Below are positions 1 to 10,680 of a DNA stretch of 64,000 nt, piece by piece. Source of the stretch: Variovorax sp. IB41 (GTDB lineage Bacteria > Pseudomonadota > Gammaproteobacteria > Burkholderiales > Burkholderiaceae_C). Location of the stretch: NCBI RefSeq assembly GCF_016405905.1, contig NZ_JAEFCB010000002.1:248001-312000 (forward strand), given 5' to 3'. The stretch's first letter is position 1. Every line of letters begins with the position of its first letter. The notes beneath the pieces were generated by a model, which worked only from the letters and a program-made list of their open reading frames with translations, was not told where the DNA came from and made no database searches. Position numbers and translations under genes: made by a program.

Positions 1-132
1 CTGGCCGCGACCATCGAGACCGGGCCGGGGCAGGACGCCGATTGCAAGGACGTGGTGTCGGACGCCAACAAGCCCACCGCGGGTGCCGCGGCCCAGGGCG
101 CGGCCCGGGCCAAGGGCGCGAAGCAGCCCTAA
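1..132 (+). CDS. C-terminal end of an unidentified protein (partial)
   Basis: An open frame runs in from the left edge and ends at the TAA at 130-132, giving the last 43 residues of a protein. The tail is rich in Ala, Gly and Lys (for example GAAAQGAARAKGAKQP) and looks disordered. One Cys is present (DADCKD). The visible part carries no recognisable domain, so no function can be given. It converges on moeB, 6 bp away. Confidence 0.5.
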   Translation: MAATIETGPGQDADCKDVVSDANKPTAGAAAQGAARAKGAKQP

Positions 133-138
133 CTCCGG

Positions 139-906
139 CTAGGACTGGGGCGTCGCAGGGCGCTGCGCGCAGACGCCGCAGTGCGGATCGCGCGCCACGC
201 GCAGGGTGTCAAAGCTCGTGCTGCGCCCATCGAACATCAGCAGCTTGCCGGCGAGCGAAGGGCCGATGCCCGCGAGCAGTTTCAAGGCCTCGCTGGCCTG
301 CAGCGTGCCGATGGTGCCGACCACCGGGCCGAACACACCCAGCACCGCGCAACGCGTTTCCTCGAAAGCCGCGTCGGGTGGGAAGATGCATGCGTAGCAG
401 GGGGAGACTGCGTCGCGGGTGTCGTACACGCTCAGCTGGCCGTCGAAACGGATGGCAGCACCCGCCACCAGCGGCTTGCCGTGCGCCACGCAGGCGCGGT
501 TGACCGCATGGCGCGTGGCGAAGTTGTCGCAGCAGTCGACCACCACGTCGGCCGCCGCGACGAGGCGCGACAGCAGGGCCTCGTCGGCGCGCAGCGCGTG
601 CGTCTCGATGGCGATGTCGGGGTTGATGTCGCGCATCGCCTGTGCGGCGGATTCGACCTTGGGGCTACCCACGCGGGCGTTGGTGTGCGCGACCTGGCGC
701 TGGAGGTTGGTGAGATCGACCTCGTCGTCGTCCACCAGCGTGATGTGGCCGACGCCGGCCGCCGCCAGGTAGAGCGCGACGGGAGAACCCAGTCCGCCCG
801 CGCCGATGACCAATGCGCGGCCGGCACTGACGCGCGCCTGGCCGTCGATGCCGAACTCCTCAAGCAGGATGTGCCGCGAGTAGCGCAGCAGGTCGTGATC
901 GTCCAT
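139..906 (-). CDS. moeB: MoeB/ThiF-family sulfur-carrier adenylyltransferase
   Basis: An E1-like enzyme that uses ATP to adenylate the C-terminal Gly-Gly of a small sulfur carrier (MoaD in molybdopterin synthesis, ThiS in thiamin synthesis). The 255-residue protein has the nucleotide-binding GAGGLGSP loop at about residues 35-42, the zinc Cys pairs CYAC and CGVC, and a conserved Cys in the ETRCAVLG segment. The start at MDDHDLLRYSRHILL was chosen because this is the standard family N-terminus; an upstream in-frame Met only adds a non-conserved 17-residue extension. It is the last gene of a gpmA-ctpA-moeB run. MoeB and ThiF cannot be separated with certainty from sequence alone. A MoeB role would fit the molybdenum enzymes further along the window. 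Confidence 0.85.
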   Translation of the reverse strand: MDDHDLLRYSRHILLEEFGIDGQARVSAGRALVIGAGGLGSPVALYLAAAGVGHITLVDDDEVDLTNLQRQVAHTNARVGSPKVESAAQAMRDINPDIAIETHALRADEALLSRLVAAADVVVDCCDNFATRHAVNRACVAHGKPLVAGAAIRFDGQLSVYDTRDAVSPCYACIFPPDAAFEETRCAVLGVFGPVVGTIGTLQASEALKLLAGIGPSLAGKLLMFDGRSTSFDTLRVARDPHCGVCAQRPATPQS

Positions 907-983
907 GCGCGCCCCGTTCCTCGCGAATGAAGAAGCTGCTGCCGGCGCGAGCCGCACGTTGCGTGCGGCCCCGCTCGCCGGCT

Positions 984-2429
984 TCAGTTTTCCTTCTTCT
1001 CGTCCTTGTTCTCGACAATGATCTGCGTCTTGCTCACGAGCACAGGCTGGCCCTTGAGGCGGTTGAGCGCCTGCACCAGCGGGAAGTCCTTGTCGGTGCC
1101 GAACTCGGGCGCCTTGCGGTCCTGCGGCGGCTTCTTGGCTTCTTCTTCGAGGCGCTTGCGGGCTTCGTCGCGGGCCTTTTCGCGTTCCGGGTCCTTGGTT
1201 TCCGGACCCTGGCCGCTGGCCAGGTGCTTCTCGAGATCGGCCTCGCGCATGCGCAGGGCCGCGAACGGGCTGCCCTCGGCACTTTCGTCGACCAGCACGT
1301 TGGGCACGATGCCCTTGGCTTGGATCGAGGTGCCGCTGGGTGTGTAGTAGCGCGCCGTGGTGATCTTCAGGCCCGTGTCGGGGCCGAGCGGGCGCACGGT
1401 CTGCACCGAGCCCTTGCCGAAGGTCTGGCTGCCCATGACGATCGCGCGCTTGTGGTCCTGCAGGGCGCCGGCCACGATTTCGCTGGCGGAGGCCGAGCCT
1501 TCGTTCACCAGCACCACCAGGGGCACGTTCTTGAGCGCCGCCGGCAGGTTGCGCAGCGGGTCGCTGCCGGAGCGGCGCTGGTAGAACTCGGGCGCCGCCT
1601 TGTAGATCGACTTGCTCTCGGCCAGCTGGCCGTCGGTGGTCACCACCGTCACGTTCTCGGGCAGGAACGCCGAGGACACCGCCACCGCCGCGTCGAGCAG
1701 GCCGCCCGGGTCGTTGCGCAGGTCGAGCACCAGGCCCTTGAGGTTCGGGTCTTCCTTGTACAGGTCTTCGACCTTCTTGACGAAGTCGTCGACCGTGCGT
1801 TCCTGGAACTGCGAGAGGCGAATCCAGCCGTAGCCCGGCTCCATGATCTTGCCGCGCACCGACTGGGTACGGATCTCTTCGCGCGTGATCGTGACCGGGA
1901 AGGTGCGGCTCTCGTCCTTGCGGAAGATGGTCAGCAGCACCTTGGTGTTGGCCTCGCCGCGCATGCGCTTGACGGCTTCGTTCAGCGAGAGGCCGCGCAC
2001 GGCGGTGTCGTCGATCTTGGTGATCAGGTCGTTCGGCTTCAAGCCCGCACGGAAGGCCGGCGAGCCTTCGATGGGCGAGACCACCTTGATGAGCCCGTCT
2101 TCCTGGGAAATCTCGATGCCCACGCCGACGAAGCGGCCCGTCGTGCCTTCCCTGAATTCCTTGAAGGACTTCTTGTCGAAGTACTGGGAATGCGGGTCGA
2201 GCCCGGCGACCATGCCGGAAATGGCGTCGGAAATGAGCTTCTTCTCGTCGACCGGCTCGACATAGTCACTCTTGACCATGCCGAACACGGCAGCGAGCTG
2301 CTGCAATTCCTCCAGCGGGAGCGGCGCAAGCGATCCGCGTGCGACCGTCTGCAGGGAGACGGTGGTCAGGACGCCAGCTACGGCGCCGGCGGCGACCCAG
2401 CCGGTGATCTTCAGTTTCTGGCCCATCAT
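984..2429 (-). CDS. ctpA: S41-family C-terminal processing peptidase (CtpA/Prc-like)
   Basis: A periplasmic serine protease that trims or degrades proteins from their C-termini. The 481-residue protein starts with a hydrophobic signal/anchor (ITGWVAAGAVAGVL), followed by an N-terminal helical region, a PDZ domain (around GVGIEIS to the RAGLKPNDLI segment) and the S41 catalytic core. The catalytic Ser lies in NEGSASASEIVAG and the Lys in SQTFGKGSVQTV. The C-terminus is charged (EKARDEARKRLEEEAKK). Two adjacent ATGs (2429 and 2426) follow an AAGGA ribosome site, and either may be used. A longer frame upstream only adds residues with no signal-peptide logic. It lies between gpmA and moeB on the same strand. 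Confidence 0.9.
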   Translation of the reverse strand: MMGQKLKITGWVAAGAVAGVLTTVSLQTVARGSLAPLPLEELQQLAAVFGMVKSDYVEPVDEKKLISDAISGMVAGLDPHSQYFDKKSFKEFREGTTGRFVGVGIEISQEDGLIKVVSPIEGSPAFRAGLKPNDLITKIDDTAVRGLSLNEAVKRMRGEANTKVLLTIFRKDESRTFPVTITREEIRTQSVRGKIMEPGYGWIRLSQFQERTVDDFVKKVEDLYKEDPNLKGLVLDLRNDPGGLLDAAVAVSSAFLPENVTVVTTDGQLAESKSIYKAAPEFYQRRSGSDPLRNLPAALKNVPLVVLVNEGSASASEIVAGALQDHKRAIVMGSQTFGKGSVQTVRPLGPDTGLKITTARYYTPSGTSIQAKGIVPNVLVDESAEGSPFAALRMREADLEKHLASGQGPETKDPEREKARDEARKRLEEEAKKPPQDRKAPEFGTDKDFPLVQALNRLKGQPVLVSKTQIIVENKDEKKEN

Positions 2430-2488
2430 GAGTGGTTGTCCTTGTCGGCGGCTGTCGAACCAATATACACAGCTTGGAAGCAATTTGT

Positions 2489-2517
2489 TTGCCGGGGTTC
2501 CACGGGGGGACCGGCAA
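2489..2517 (-). terminator. Hairpin after gpmA
   Basis: An inverted repeat (TTGCCG and CGGCAA arms, extended by GTTCC/GGGAC with a two-base bulge) begins 16 nt past the gpmA stop. It lacks a T-run on the gpmA strand, so it may be a weak terminator or attenuator between gpmA and ctpA, or an mRNA 3' end stabiliser. Confidence 0.35.
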
Positions 2518-2532
2518 GCGGGGGTTTTCTTT

Positions 2533-3276
2533 TCAGCCCTTGCCTTGCGAAGCCACCGCGGCTGCCGCCTTTTCGGCGGCTGCGGCATCGCCCAGGTAGT
2601 AGTGGCGCAGGGGCTTCAGGTCGTCGTCCAGCTCGTAGACCAGCGGAATGCCGTTGGGGATGTTCAGCCCGACGATGGCGTCGTCCGAGATGCCGTCCAG
2701 GTACTTCACCAGCGCCCGGATCGAGTTGCCGTGGGCCGCCACCACCAGGCGGCGCCCGGTGCGGATGGCCGGTGCCATCGATTCGTTCCAGAACGGCAGC
2801 ACGCGCGCCACGGTGTCCTTCAGGCACTCGGTCAGCGGGATTTGCTCGGGCGAGAGCTTGGCGTAGCGCACATCGCTGCGTTCGCTGCGCGGGTCGTCCG
2901 CTTCGAGGGGCGGGGGCGGGGTGCTGTAGCTGCGGCGCCAGACCAGCACCTGCTCGTCGCCGTACTTCTTGGCGGTTTCGGCCTTGTTCAGGCCCTGCAG
3001 GCCGCCGTAGTGGCGCTCGTTCAGGCGCCAGGAGTGCACCACGGGCAGCCAGGTGCGGTCCAGTTCGTCCAGCGTGTGCCAGAGCGTGCGGGTGGCACGC
3101 TTCAAGACACTGGTGTAGGCCACGTCGAAGTCGTAGCCCTCGGCCTTGAGCAGCCGGCCGGCCTGCTTGGCCTGTTCCACGCCGGTCTCGGTCAGGTCGA
3201 CGTCGGTCCAGCCGGTGAAGCGGTTTTCGAGGTTCCAGGTCGATTCGCCGTGGCGGATCAGTACCAGTTTGTGCAT
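2533..3276 (-). CDS. gpmA: 2,3-bisphosphoglycerate-dependent phosphoglycerate mutase
   Basis: Interconverts 3-phosphoglycerate and 2-phosphoglycerate in glycolysis and gluconeogenesis in the cytosol. The 247-residue length is typical of the family. The phosphohistidine motif [16 protein letters not shown] sits at the N-terminus, [12 protein letters not shown] follows in the middle, and the second catalytic His is in [12 protein letters not shown]. The start at [10 protein letters not shown] matches the family; the same frame stays open far upstream but that extension is not conserved. It is transcribed away from the rhodanese-grxC-secB group, with a 72-bp divergent promoter region between them. 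Confidence 0.95.
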   Translation of the reverse strand: MHKLVLIRHGESTWNLENRFTGWTDVDLTETGVEQAKQAGRLLKAEGYDFDVAYTSVLKRATRTLWHTLDELDRTWLPVVHSWRLNERHYGGLQGLNKAETAKKYGDEQVLVWRRSYSTPPPPLEADDPRSERSDVRYAKLSPEQIPLTECLKDTVARVLPFWNESMAPAIRTGRRLVVAAHGNSIRALVKYLDGISDDAIVGLNIPNGIPLVYELDDDLKPLRHYYLGDAAAAEKAAAAVASQGKG

Positions 3277-3348
3277 GTGGGAGGCCTTTGGAAGCGCTTG
3301 GGAAAACCAGCATTCTAAAATCCCGGGTTTGCCATCCAAGGAACCCCC

Positions 3349-3765
3349 GTGAAATTGATCGAATTCGTCACCGCGAACTGGATGCTGATCCTGATCGCAC
3401 TCAGCTCGGGCGGCATGCTGGCCTGGCCGCTGATCCGGGGTTCTGGCGGCGGAACGCTCACGGCCCAGGGCGCCGTGCAGCTCATCAACCGCGAACGCGC
3501 CGTGCTGGTCGACGTGCGCGAACCCGAAGAGTTCGCCACCGGCCACATGATCGGCGCCAAGAACGTGCCCCTGAACCAGCTCGACGAAAAGCTGGCCAGC
3601 ACGGTCAAGAACAAGAACGTGCCGCTCCTCCTGGTGTGCGCCACCGGCGCCCGCGCCCAGCGCGGCGTGGCCATGGCCAAGAAACTCGGCTACGAGCAGG
3701 CCCAAGCAGTCGCCGGCGGGCTCAAGGCCTGGAAAGACGCTAATCTGCCGGTTGAAAAGGCCTGA
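3349..3765 (+). CDS. Membrane-anchored single-domain rhodanese
   Basis: A 138-residue protein with one N-terminal membrane segment (about residues 10-30, [19 protein letters not shown]) and one rhodanese domain. The predicted active-site Cys is at about 97 ([11 protein letters not shown]), and the DVREPEEF motif is at about 55. Rhodaneses move sulfane sulfur or act as persulfide carriers; the real partner here is unknown. The start is GTG, preceded by AAGGA. It opens a run with grxC, secB and gpsA that is a familiar Burkholderiales order, so a redox or envelope role is plausible but inferred. Confidence 0.85.
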   Translation: MKLIEFVTANWMLILIALSSGGMLAWPLIRGSGGGTLTAQGAVQLINRERAVLVDVREPEEFATGHMIGAKNVPLNQLDEKLASTVKNKNVPLLLVCATGARAQRGVAMAKKLGYEQAQAVAGGLKAWKDANLPVEKA

Positions 3766-3786
3766 AACCTCCCCGAGATACAGCGT

Positions 3787-4047
3787 ATGCAAGCAGTCAA
3801 GATGTACACCACCGCCGTTTGCCCGTATTGCATTCGCGCGAAGCAGATCCTCAAATCCAAGGGCGTCGAGCAGATCGAAGAAATTCGCATCGACAGCGAC
3901 CCCGAGGCCCGCAACACCATGATGGAGATCACCCAGCGCCGCACGGTGCCGCAGATCTTCATCGGCGACACCCACGTGGGCGGTTGCGACGACCTGATGG
4001 CCCTGGACAGCCGCGGCGGCCTCGTGCCGCTGCTGCAGGGCGCCTGA
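3787..4047 (+). CDS. grxC: Glutaredoxin 3
   Basis: A small glutathione-dependent disulfide reductase of 86 residues with the classical CPYC active site at residues 12-15. The glutathione-binding elements TVPQIF (cis-Pro) and GGCDDL follow. It reduces protein disulfides and mixed glutathione disulfides in the cytosol. It lies 21 bp after the rhodanese gene and is probably co-transcribed with it. Confidence 0.93.
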   Translation: MQAVKMYTTAVCPYCIRAKQILKSKGVEQIEEIRIDSDPEARNTMMEITQRRTVPQIFIGDTHVGGCDDLMALDSRGGLVPLLQGA

Positions 4048-4165
4048 AACACAAAGCAGCCGGAACCGTCTTGTGACCGGGCGATAATCGTCTGCTCATC
4101 CATCTGCAGCCCGCTGCGGGAACCTCTCCCCGGCGGGCATTGTTTTGATCCTCGAAAGTTCAGCC

Positions 4166-4630
4166 ATGGCCGACCAGCAAGCCCAAGATCCCGTGTTCCA
4201 GATCCAGCGCGTCTACCTCAAGGACCTGTCGCTCGAACAACCCAATTCGCCCGCGATCCTGCTGGAGCAGGAACAACCCACCGTCGACATCCAGCTCGGC
4301 GTGGACGCCCAGCCCGTGGCCGAAGGCATCTTCGAGATCACCGTCTCGGCCACCGTGCAGACCAAGATCCAGGACAAGACAGTGTTCCTGGTCGAAGCCA
4401 AGCAAGCCGGCATCTTCGAGATCCGCAACCTGCCCGAAGACCAGATGGGCGCCATCCTGGGCATCGCCTGCCCGCAGATCGTCTACCCGTACCTGCGCGG
4501 CAACGTGGCCGACGTGATCCAGCGCGGCGGCTTCCCGCCCGTGCACCTGGCCGAAATCAACTTCCAGGCGATGTACGAGCAGCAGCAGGCACAGGCCGCC
4601 GGCCAGCCTGCGCCGACCCTCGCGCAGTAA
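4166..4630 (+). CDS. secB: Protein-export chaperone SecB
   Basis: A tetrameric cytosolic chaperone that holds preproteins unfolded and passes them to SecA. The 154-residue protein has the typical SecB core ([17 protein letters not shown] near the N-terminus and the [19 protein letters not shown] segment). The start at MADQQAQDP fits the family; an upstream in-frame Met adds only seven residues. The 118-bp gap after grxC contains a GATAAT at 4083-4088 that could be a -10 element, so secB may have its own promoter as well as read-through. Confidence 0.95.
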   Translation: MADQQAQDPVFQIQRVYLKDLSLEQPNSPAILLEQEQPTVDIQLGVDAQPVAEGIFEITVSATVQTKIQDKTVFLVEAKQAGIFEIRNLPEDQMGAILGIACPQIVYPYLRGNVADVIQRGGFPPVHLAEINFQAMYEQQQAQAAGQPAPTLAQ

Positions 4631-4655
4631 GCCTGCACAACTGCCGCCAACGCCG

Positions 4656-5690
4656 ATGAAGATCTGCGTTCATGGCGCCGGGGCCTGGGGCACGGCAGTG
4701 GCCGTCAATGCCGCTGCCCGCCACGAGGTCACGCTCTGGGCGCGCGACGCCGCCCAGGCCGATGCCATTTCGAAGGCCCGCGAGAACACCCGCTACCTGC
4801 CGGGGCTGGCGCTGCCGGCCTCGCTCGCGGTGCGGGCGGGCGATATCGGCCAGGCCCATGCCGGCGCCGATCTCGTCATCGTCGCCACGCCGATGGCGGC
4901 CCTGCGCGAACAGCTCGTCGCGCTGCGGGGCTGCACCGCGCCGGTCGCGTGGCTCTGCAAGGGCGTCGAGCCCGCGCTCGATGCCACATCCTTCGGCCTG
5001 CTCGCCCACGAAATATGGGCGCAGGTCGCTCCCGATCTGACAGCCGGCGTCCTCAGCGGCCCGAGCTTCGCGCAGGAAGTCGCCGAAGGCCGCCCGACCG
5101 CGCTGGTCGCCGCCAGCCCCCATGCCGCCGTGCGCGACGCGCTCGTCGATGCCTTCCACGGACCGGCCCTGCGCGTCTACGCCAACGAGGACATCGTCGG
5201 CGTCGAAGTCGGCGGCGCCGTCAAGAACGTGCTGGCCATCGCCACCGGCCTGTGCGACGGCCTCGCGCTCGGGCTCAACGCGCGCGCGGCGCTCATCACC
5301 CGCGGCCTGGCCGAAATGACCCGATTCGGCCTCGCGCTCGGCGCCCGCGCCGAAACCTTCATGGGCCTGTCGGGCCTGGGCGACCTCGTGCTGACCGCCA
5401 CCGGCGACCTGTCGCGCAACCGCAAGGTCGGCCTGCTGCTGGCCCAGGGCCGCACGCTCGCGCAGGCGGTCGATTCGCTCGGCCACGTGGCCGAAGGCGT
5501 GTACTGCGCGCGCACCGTGGTGCAGCGCGCCCGAGGCTTGGAGCTGGAGATGCCCATCGCCGAGGGCGTGGTCGCGCTGCTCGACGGCCGCGTGAACCCC
5601 CAGGACGCGGTCGCCGCGCTCACGGGCCGCGACCCGGTGCCCGAATCGGTACAGCCCGGCGCCACGGCTTCCCCTCGTCAATCCCCTTAA
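4656..5690 (+). CDS. gpsA: Glycerol-3-phosphate dehydrogenase [NAD(P)+]
   Basis: Reduces dihydroxyacetone phosphate to sn-glycerol 3-phosphate, the backbone for phospholipids. The 344-residue protein begins with the dinucleotide-binding GAGAWGTA loop at about residues 8-15. The [17 protein letters not shown] segment contains the catalytic Lys, and [11 protein letters not shown] contributes to the substrate site. It follows secB by 25 bp and is followed by nadC after 21 bp. The last 15 or so residues ([11 protein letters not shown]) are a variable tail. Confidence 0.95.
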   Translation: MKICVHGAGAWGTAVAVNAAARHEVTLWARDAAQADAISKARENTRYLPGLALPASLAVRAGDIGQAHAGADLVIVATPMAALREQLVALRGCTAPVAWLCKGVEPALDATSFGLLAHEIWAQVAPDLTAGVLSGPSFAQEVAEGRPTALVAASPHAAVRDALVDAFHGPALRVYANEDIVGVEVGGAVKNVLAIATGLCDGLALGLNARAALITRGLAEMTRFGLALGARAETFMGLSGLGDLVLTATGDLSRNRKVGLLLAQGRTLAQAVDSLGHVAEGVYCARTVVQRARGLELEMPIAEGVVALLDGRVNPQDAVAALTGRDPVPESVQPGATASPRQSP

Positions 5691-5711
5691 AAAAAACAGA
5701 GACAAAGCGCC

Positions 5712-6590
5712 ATGAGCCTTCGCTTCGATTTTTCAGCGTCGGCCGTGGCCGCGCTGGCCCTCGCCGATGCCACCCGCGCCTTGCAGGAAGACGTCGCCGA
5801 CGGCGACCTCACCGCCTCACTGGTCGATCCCGCCCGCCGCGCCCGCGCCCGCGTGCTGGCGCGCGAGTCGGCCGTGATGTGCGGCGCGCCCTGGGTCGAG
5901 GCGACGATCAGGCAGCTCGATCCCGAGGCCCGCATCACCTGGCTCTGCGCCGAAGGCGAACGCTGCGCCGCCGACCAGACGGTGCTGGAAATCGAAGGCA
6001 CCGCCCGCGCGCTGCTGACGGCCGAGCGCACCTCGCTCAACTTCCTGCAGCTGCTGAGCGCGGTCGCCACCAAGACCGCGCTGTACGCCGACGCCGTCGA
6101 AGGCACGCGCGCCCGCATCGTCGACACCCGCAAGACCCTGCCCGGCCTTCGCCTCGCCCAGAAATACGCGGTGCGCACCGGCGGCGGCGTGAACCACCGC
6201 ATCGGCCTCTACGACGCGGTGCTCATCAAGGAAAACCACATCGCTGCGGCCGGCGGTGTCGCCGCGGCGCTGCGCGCGGTGGTGCCGGTGGCTTCGCAGG
6301 CGGCCTTCGTCGAGGTCGAGGTCGAAACGCTGGCCCAGCTGCGCGAGGCGCTCGGCGCCGGCGCGCGCATGGTGCTGCTCGACAACATGGACCTGCCCAC
6401 GCTGCGCGAAGCCGTCCGTATCAACGACGAGGCGGGCGCCGACCGCAAGGCCGTGCTGGAGATCTCGGGCGGCGTCACGCTCGAGGGCCTGCGCGCCCTG
6501 GCCGAGACCGGTGTCGACCGCATCTCGGTCGGCGCGTTGACCAAGGATGTCAAGGCCATCGATTTCTCGATGCGTTTCCAGGAAAGCTGA
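5712..6590 (+). CDS. nadC: Nicotinate-nucleotide pyrophosphorylase (carboxylating)
   Basis: Converts quinolinate and PRPP to nicotinate mononucleotide, CO2 and pyrophosphate, the third step of de novo NAD synthesis. The 292-residue protein carries the quinolinate-binding [16 protein letters not shown] and [24 protein letters not shown] segments, and the C-terminal [10 protein letters not shown] and [11 protein letters not shown] phosphate-binding loops. It sits directly before nadA, which starts 7 bp later, so the two are likely translated from one message. Confidence 0.95.
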   Translation: MSLRFDFSASAVAALALADATRALQEDVADGDLTASLVDPARRARARVLARESAVMCGAPWVEATIRQLDPEARITWLCAEGERCAADQTVLEIEGTARALLTAERTSLNFLQLLSAVATKTALYADAVEGTRARIVDTRKTLPGLRLAQKYAVRTGGGVNHRIGLYDAVLIKENHIAAAGGVAAALRAVVPVASQAAFVEVEVETLAQLREALGAGARMVLLDNMDLPTLREAVRINDEAGADRKAVLEISGGVTLEGLRALAETGVDRISVGALTKDVKAIDFSMRFQES

Positions 6591-6597
6591 TCCGCCC

Positions 6598-7716
6598 ATG
6601 TCGTCCCCGGTCATCGACGTCGACTACGAGCAACCCGCAGCGAAGGCAGGGGCGGTCTGCGACACCCGCCATGCCTGGGCCCGCGTGCCCGTCGAGCCCT
6701 CGGCGGACCAGCGCGTCGCGCTCAAGGAACGCATCCGCCGCCTGCTGCGCGAGCGCAATGCGGTGATGGTGTCGCACTTCTACGTGCATCCCGACCTGCA
6801 GGACCTGGCCGAGGAAACCGGCGGCATCGTGAGCGATTCGCTCGAGATGGCGCGCTTCGGCCGCGACCATGTTGCCACCACGCTGGTGGTGTCGGGCGTG
6901 CGCTTCATGGGCGAGACCTCCAAGATCCTCTCGCCCGAAAAGCGCGTGCTGATGCCCGACCTGGACGCGAACTGCTCGCTCGATCTGGGCTGCCCGGTCG
7001 AGGAATTCAGCGCCTTCTGCGACCAGCACCCCGACCGCACCGTGGTCGTCTACGCCAACACCAGCGCGGCCGTGAAGGCGCGCGCCGACTGGCTGGTCAC
7101 CTCCAGCTGCGCGCTCGACGTGGTGAGCGCGCTGCATGCGCAGGGGCGCAAGATCCTCTGGGGACCGGACCGCCACCTGGGCGACTACATCCAGCGCCAG
7201 ACCGGCGCGGACATGGTCAGCTGGAACGGCGCCTGTATCGTGCACGACGAATTCAAGGCACTCGAACTCGATCTGCTCATGAAAGCGCATCCGTCGGCGA
7301 AGGTGCTGGTGCATCCGGAGTCGCCGGCCGACGTGATCGCGCTGGCGGATGCGGTGGGCTCCACCTCCGCGATCCTGAACGCCGCGCAGCGCATGGACGC
7401 CAGGGAATTCATCGTCGCCACCGACACCGGCATGCTGCACAAGCTGCGCACGCTGAACCCCGGCAAGACTTTCATCGAGGCGCCCACGGCCGGCAACGGC
7501 GGCACCTGCAAGAGCTGCGCGCATTGCCCGTGGATGGCGATGAACGGGCTGGTCGAACTGGCGAATGCGCTGGAGACCGGCGCGGGCGAAATCCATGTCG
7601 ATCCGGCACTGGGCCTGCGCGCGCGGCTGCCGATCGACCGGATGCTGGCGTTCACCGCGGGCCTGAAGAACGGGCAGGCGCCCGGCAGCCTCGTCGCCGG
7701 CATCGGCGCGGCCTGA
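6598..7716 (+). CDS. nadA: Quinolinate synthase (4Fe-4S)
   Basis: Condenses iminoaspartate (made by NadB) with dihydroxyacetone phosphate to give quinolinate, using a [4Fe-4S] cluster. The 372-residue protein shows three Cys regions expected for the cluster: [11 protein letters not shown] (about 126), TSSCALDV, and [13 protein letters not shown] near the C-terminus. The start at [13 protein letters not shown] was chosen just after the nadC stop; an upstream Met overlaps nadC and is not conserved. NadB lies 3 kb away on the other strand, so the complete de novo NAD pathway is present in the window. Confidence 0.95.
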   Translation: MSSPVIDVDYEQPAAKAGAVCDTRHAWARVPVEPSADQRVALKERIRRLLRERNAVMVSHFYVHPDLQDLAEETGGIVSDSLEMARFGRDHVATTLVVSGVRFMGETSKILSPEKRVLMPDLDANCSLDLGCPVEEFSAFCDQHPDRTVVVYANTSAAVKARADWLVTSSCALDVVSALHAQGRKILWGPDRHLGDYIQRQTGADMVSWNGACIVHDEFKALELDLLMKAHPSAKVLVHPESPADVIALADAVGSTSAILNAAQRMDAREFIVATDTGMLHKLRTLNPGKTFIEAPTAGNGGTCKSCAHCPWMAMNGLVELANALETGAGEIHVDPALGLRARLPIDRMLAFTAGLKNGQAPGSLVAGIGAA

Positions 7717-7725
7717 TTCCGCATG

Positions 7726-7828
7726 GCTCCTTCCCCCTCTGGGGGAAGGTTGGCATGGGGGCAGGCAGAGCGCTCGATGGATACGCCGCTTGCCCCCACC
7801 CCAGCCCTCCCCCGGAAGGGGAGGGAGC
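7726..7828. repeat. G/C-rich extragenic palindromic element
   Basis: This fills the gap between the convergent nadA and queD genes. It contains two perfect hairpins: CCTTCCCCC/GGGGGAAGG (7729-7749, three-base loop) and CCCTCCCC/GGGGAGGG (7805-7825, five-base loop), plus a GGGGGCA/TGCCCCC pair between them and GCTCC/GGAGC at the outer edges. The whole unit can fold as a cruciform. It resembles the REP-like sequences scattered between genes in high-GC proteobacteria and can act as a bidirectional terminator. Confidence 0.6.
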
Positions 7829-7833
7829 AAAGC

Positions 7834-8196
7834 CTAGAACTCCAGCGTGCAGCTGTCGCCCAGCGCCTCGCGCCACACGCGCACCCGCGCGAGCGACGCG
7901 CGGAACTCCGGTAGCGCATCCGCAATGAACAGGCAGAGGTTTTCGAGCGTCGGCGGGTGCAGCCCCGCCACATCGTCCAGCAGGTGATGGTCCAGCAGCT
8001 CGCGCACGTCTTCGAGCCGCCGCCTCAGCAACCCGAGGTCGATCACCATGCCCGTGACGGGATCGCGCTGGCCCTCGAGCCAGACTTCGGCGTGGTACGT
8101 GTGGCCGTGGATACGGCGGCTGCCTTCCACTTCGATCTCGCGCTTGAGCGTGTGAGCGGCGTCGAAGAAAAAGCGTTGGCTGATGGTGAAGCGCAT
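7834..8196 (-). CDS. queD: 6-carboxy-5,6,7,8-tetrahydropterin synthase
   Basis: Converts dihydroneopterin triphosphate to 6-carboxytetrahydropterin, the first committed step of queuosine (7-deazaguanine) synthesis. The 120-residue length is typical. The zinc His residues are visible in FDAAHTL and RRIHGHTYHAEVW. The conserved MVIDLGLL and DHHLLDD segments and a C-terminal conserved Glu (WREALGDSC) are also present. It is the last gene of the nadB-panB-panC-queE-queD run. Confidence 0.93.
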   Translation of the reverse strand: MRFTISQRFFFDAAHTLKREIEVEGSRRIHGHTYHAEVWLEGQRDPVTGMVIDLGLLRRRLEDVRELLDHHLLDDVAGLHPPTLENLCLFIADALPEFRASLARVRVWREALGDSCTLEF

Positions 8197-8208
8197 AAAA
8201 ACGAGCGG

Positions 8209-9701
<1,493 letters not shown>

Positions 9702-10607
9702 TTACCAGGCGTGGAGTCGATCGTCGGGAAAGCTGCCGTCCTTCACCGCGCGCACATAGGCCGCGAGGGCCTCGGCGATGCTGGAGGAATCGGCCATGAA
9801 GTTGCGCACGAACTTGGGCATCTTTCCGAGGTTGATGCCCAGCATGTCGTGCAACACCAGCACCTGGCCGGCGGTGGCCTTGCCCGCGCCGATGCCGATG
9901 GTGGCGCAGTGCGTGAGTTCAGTGGTGAGTTCGGCCGCGAGCGCGGCCGGCACCATTTCCAGCACCAGCATCGTGGCGCCCGCGTCCTGCAGCGCATGCG
10001 CGTGTTGTTTCAGGAGCGCACCCGCGTCGCCCTTGCCCTGCACGCGGTAGCCGCCCAGCGCATGCACGGTTTGCGGCGTGAGGCCCAGGTGCGCGCACAC
10101 CGGAATGCCGCGCTCGACGAGAAAGCGCACCGTCTCGGTCGTCCAGCCGCCGCCTTCGAGCTTGACCATGTGCGCGCCCGCCTGCATCAGCACCGTCGCG
10201 CTGCGAAGGGCGTGCTCCCGCGATTCCTGGTAGCTGCCGAAGGGCAGGTCGGCGATCAGCCAGGCCGTGCCCTGCACGCGGCGCAGGCCCCGCGAGACGC
10301 TGTCGGTGTGATAGCGCATGGTCTCCAGGCTCACGCCCACGGTGCTGGCCAGGCCCTGGCAGACCATGCCGAGCGAATCGCCGACCAGGAGGCAATCGAC
10401 GCCCGCCGCATCGGCCATGGCCGCGAAGGTCGCGTCGTAGGCGGTGAGCATCGAGATCTTCTCGCCGCGCGCGTGCATGTCGGCCAGGCGCGGCAGGCTC
10501 ACGGGCTTGCGCGAGGCGGGCGTGGAGGCCGGGGGCAGCGTGCCGTAGGGGGACGCCGGCGAGGCGGACGTGGTTTCTGGCGGTGGGGTGGTGGTGCTGT
10601 TCGACAT
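9702..10607 (-). CDS. panB: 3-methyl-2-oxobutanoate hydroxymethyltransferase
   Basis: Makes ketopantoate from 2-oxoisovalerate using methylene-tetrahydrofolate, the first step to pantothenate. The 301-residue protein has the metal- and substrate-binding [10 protein letters not shown], and KLEGGGW and [14 protein letters not shown] later on. It is about 35-40 residues longer than usual because of an N-terminal Ser/Thr/Pro-rich stretch ([16 protein letters not shown]) before the conserved [15 protein letters not shown]. The true start could be internal, but no better ATG precedes the conserved region. It lies 73 bp after nadB. Confidence 0.92.
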   Translation of the reverse strand: MSNSTTTPPPETTSASPASPYGTLPPASTPASRKPVSLPRLADMHARGEKISMLTAYDATFAAMADAAGVDCLLVGDSLGMVCQGLASTVGVSLETMRYHTDSVSRGLRRVQGTAWLIADLPFGSYQESREHALRSATVLMQAGAHMVKLEGGGWTTETVRFLVERGIPVCAHLGLTPQTVHALGGYRVQGKGDAGALLKQHAHALQDAGATMLVLEMVPAALAAELTTELTHCATIGIGAGKATAGQVLVLHDMLGINLGKMPKFVRNFMADSSSIAEALAAYVRAVKDGSFPDDRLHAW

Positions 10608-10680
10608 GGTTGGGTTTCTCCCTGCGGGCGTCGGTGGCCGGGCATCCTTGAGTGAAGAAAAACGCGAGATGGGTGGGTCG

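Noticed and set aside
7726..7828. CRISPR or insertion-sequence remnant between nadA and queD
   Set aside because: There are hairpins but no direct repeats with spacers, no transposase fragment and no target-site duplication.
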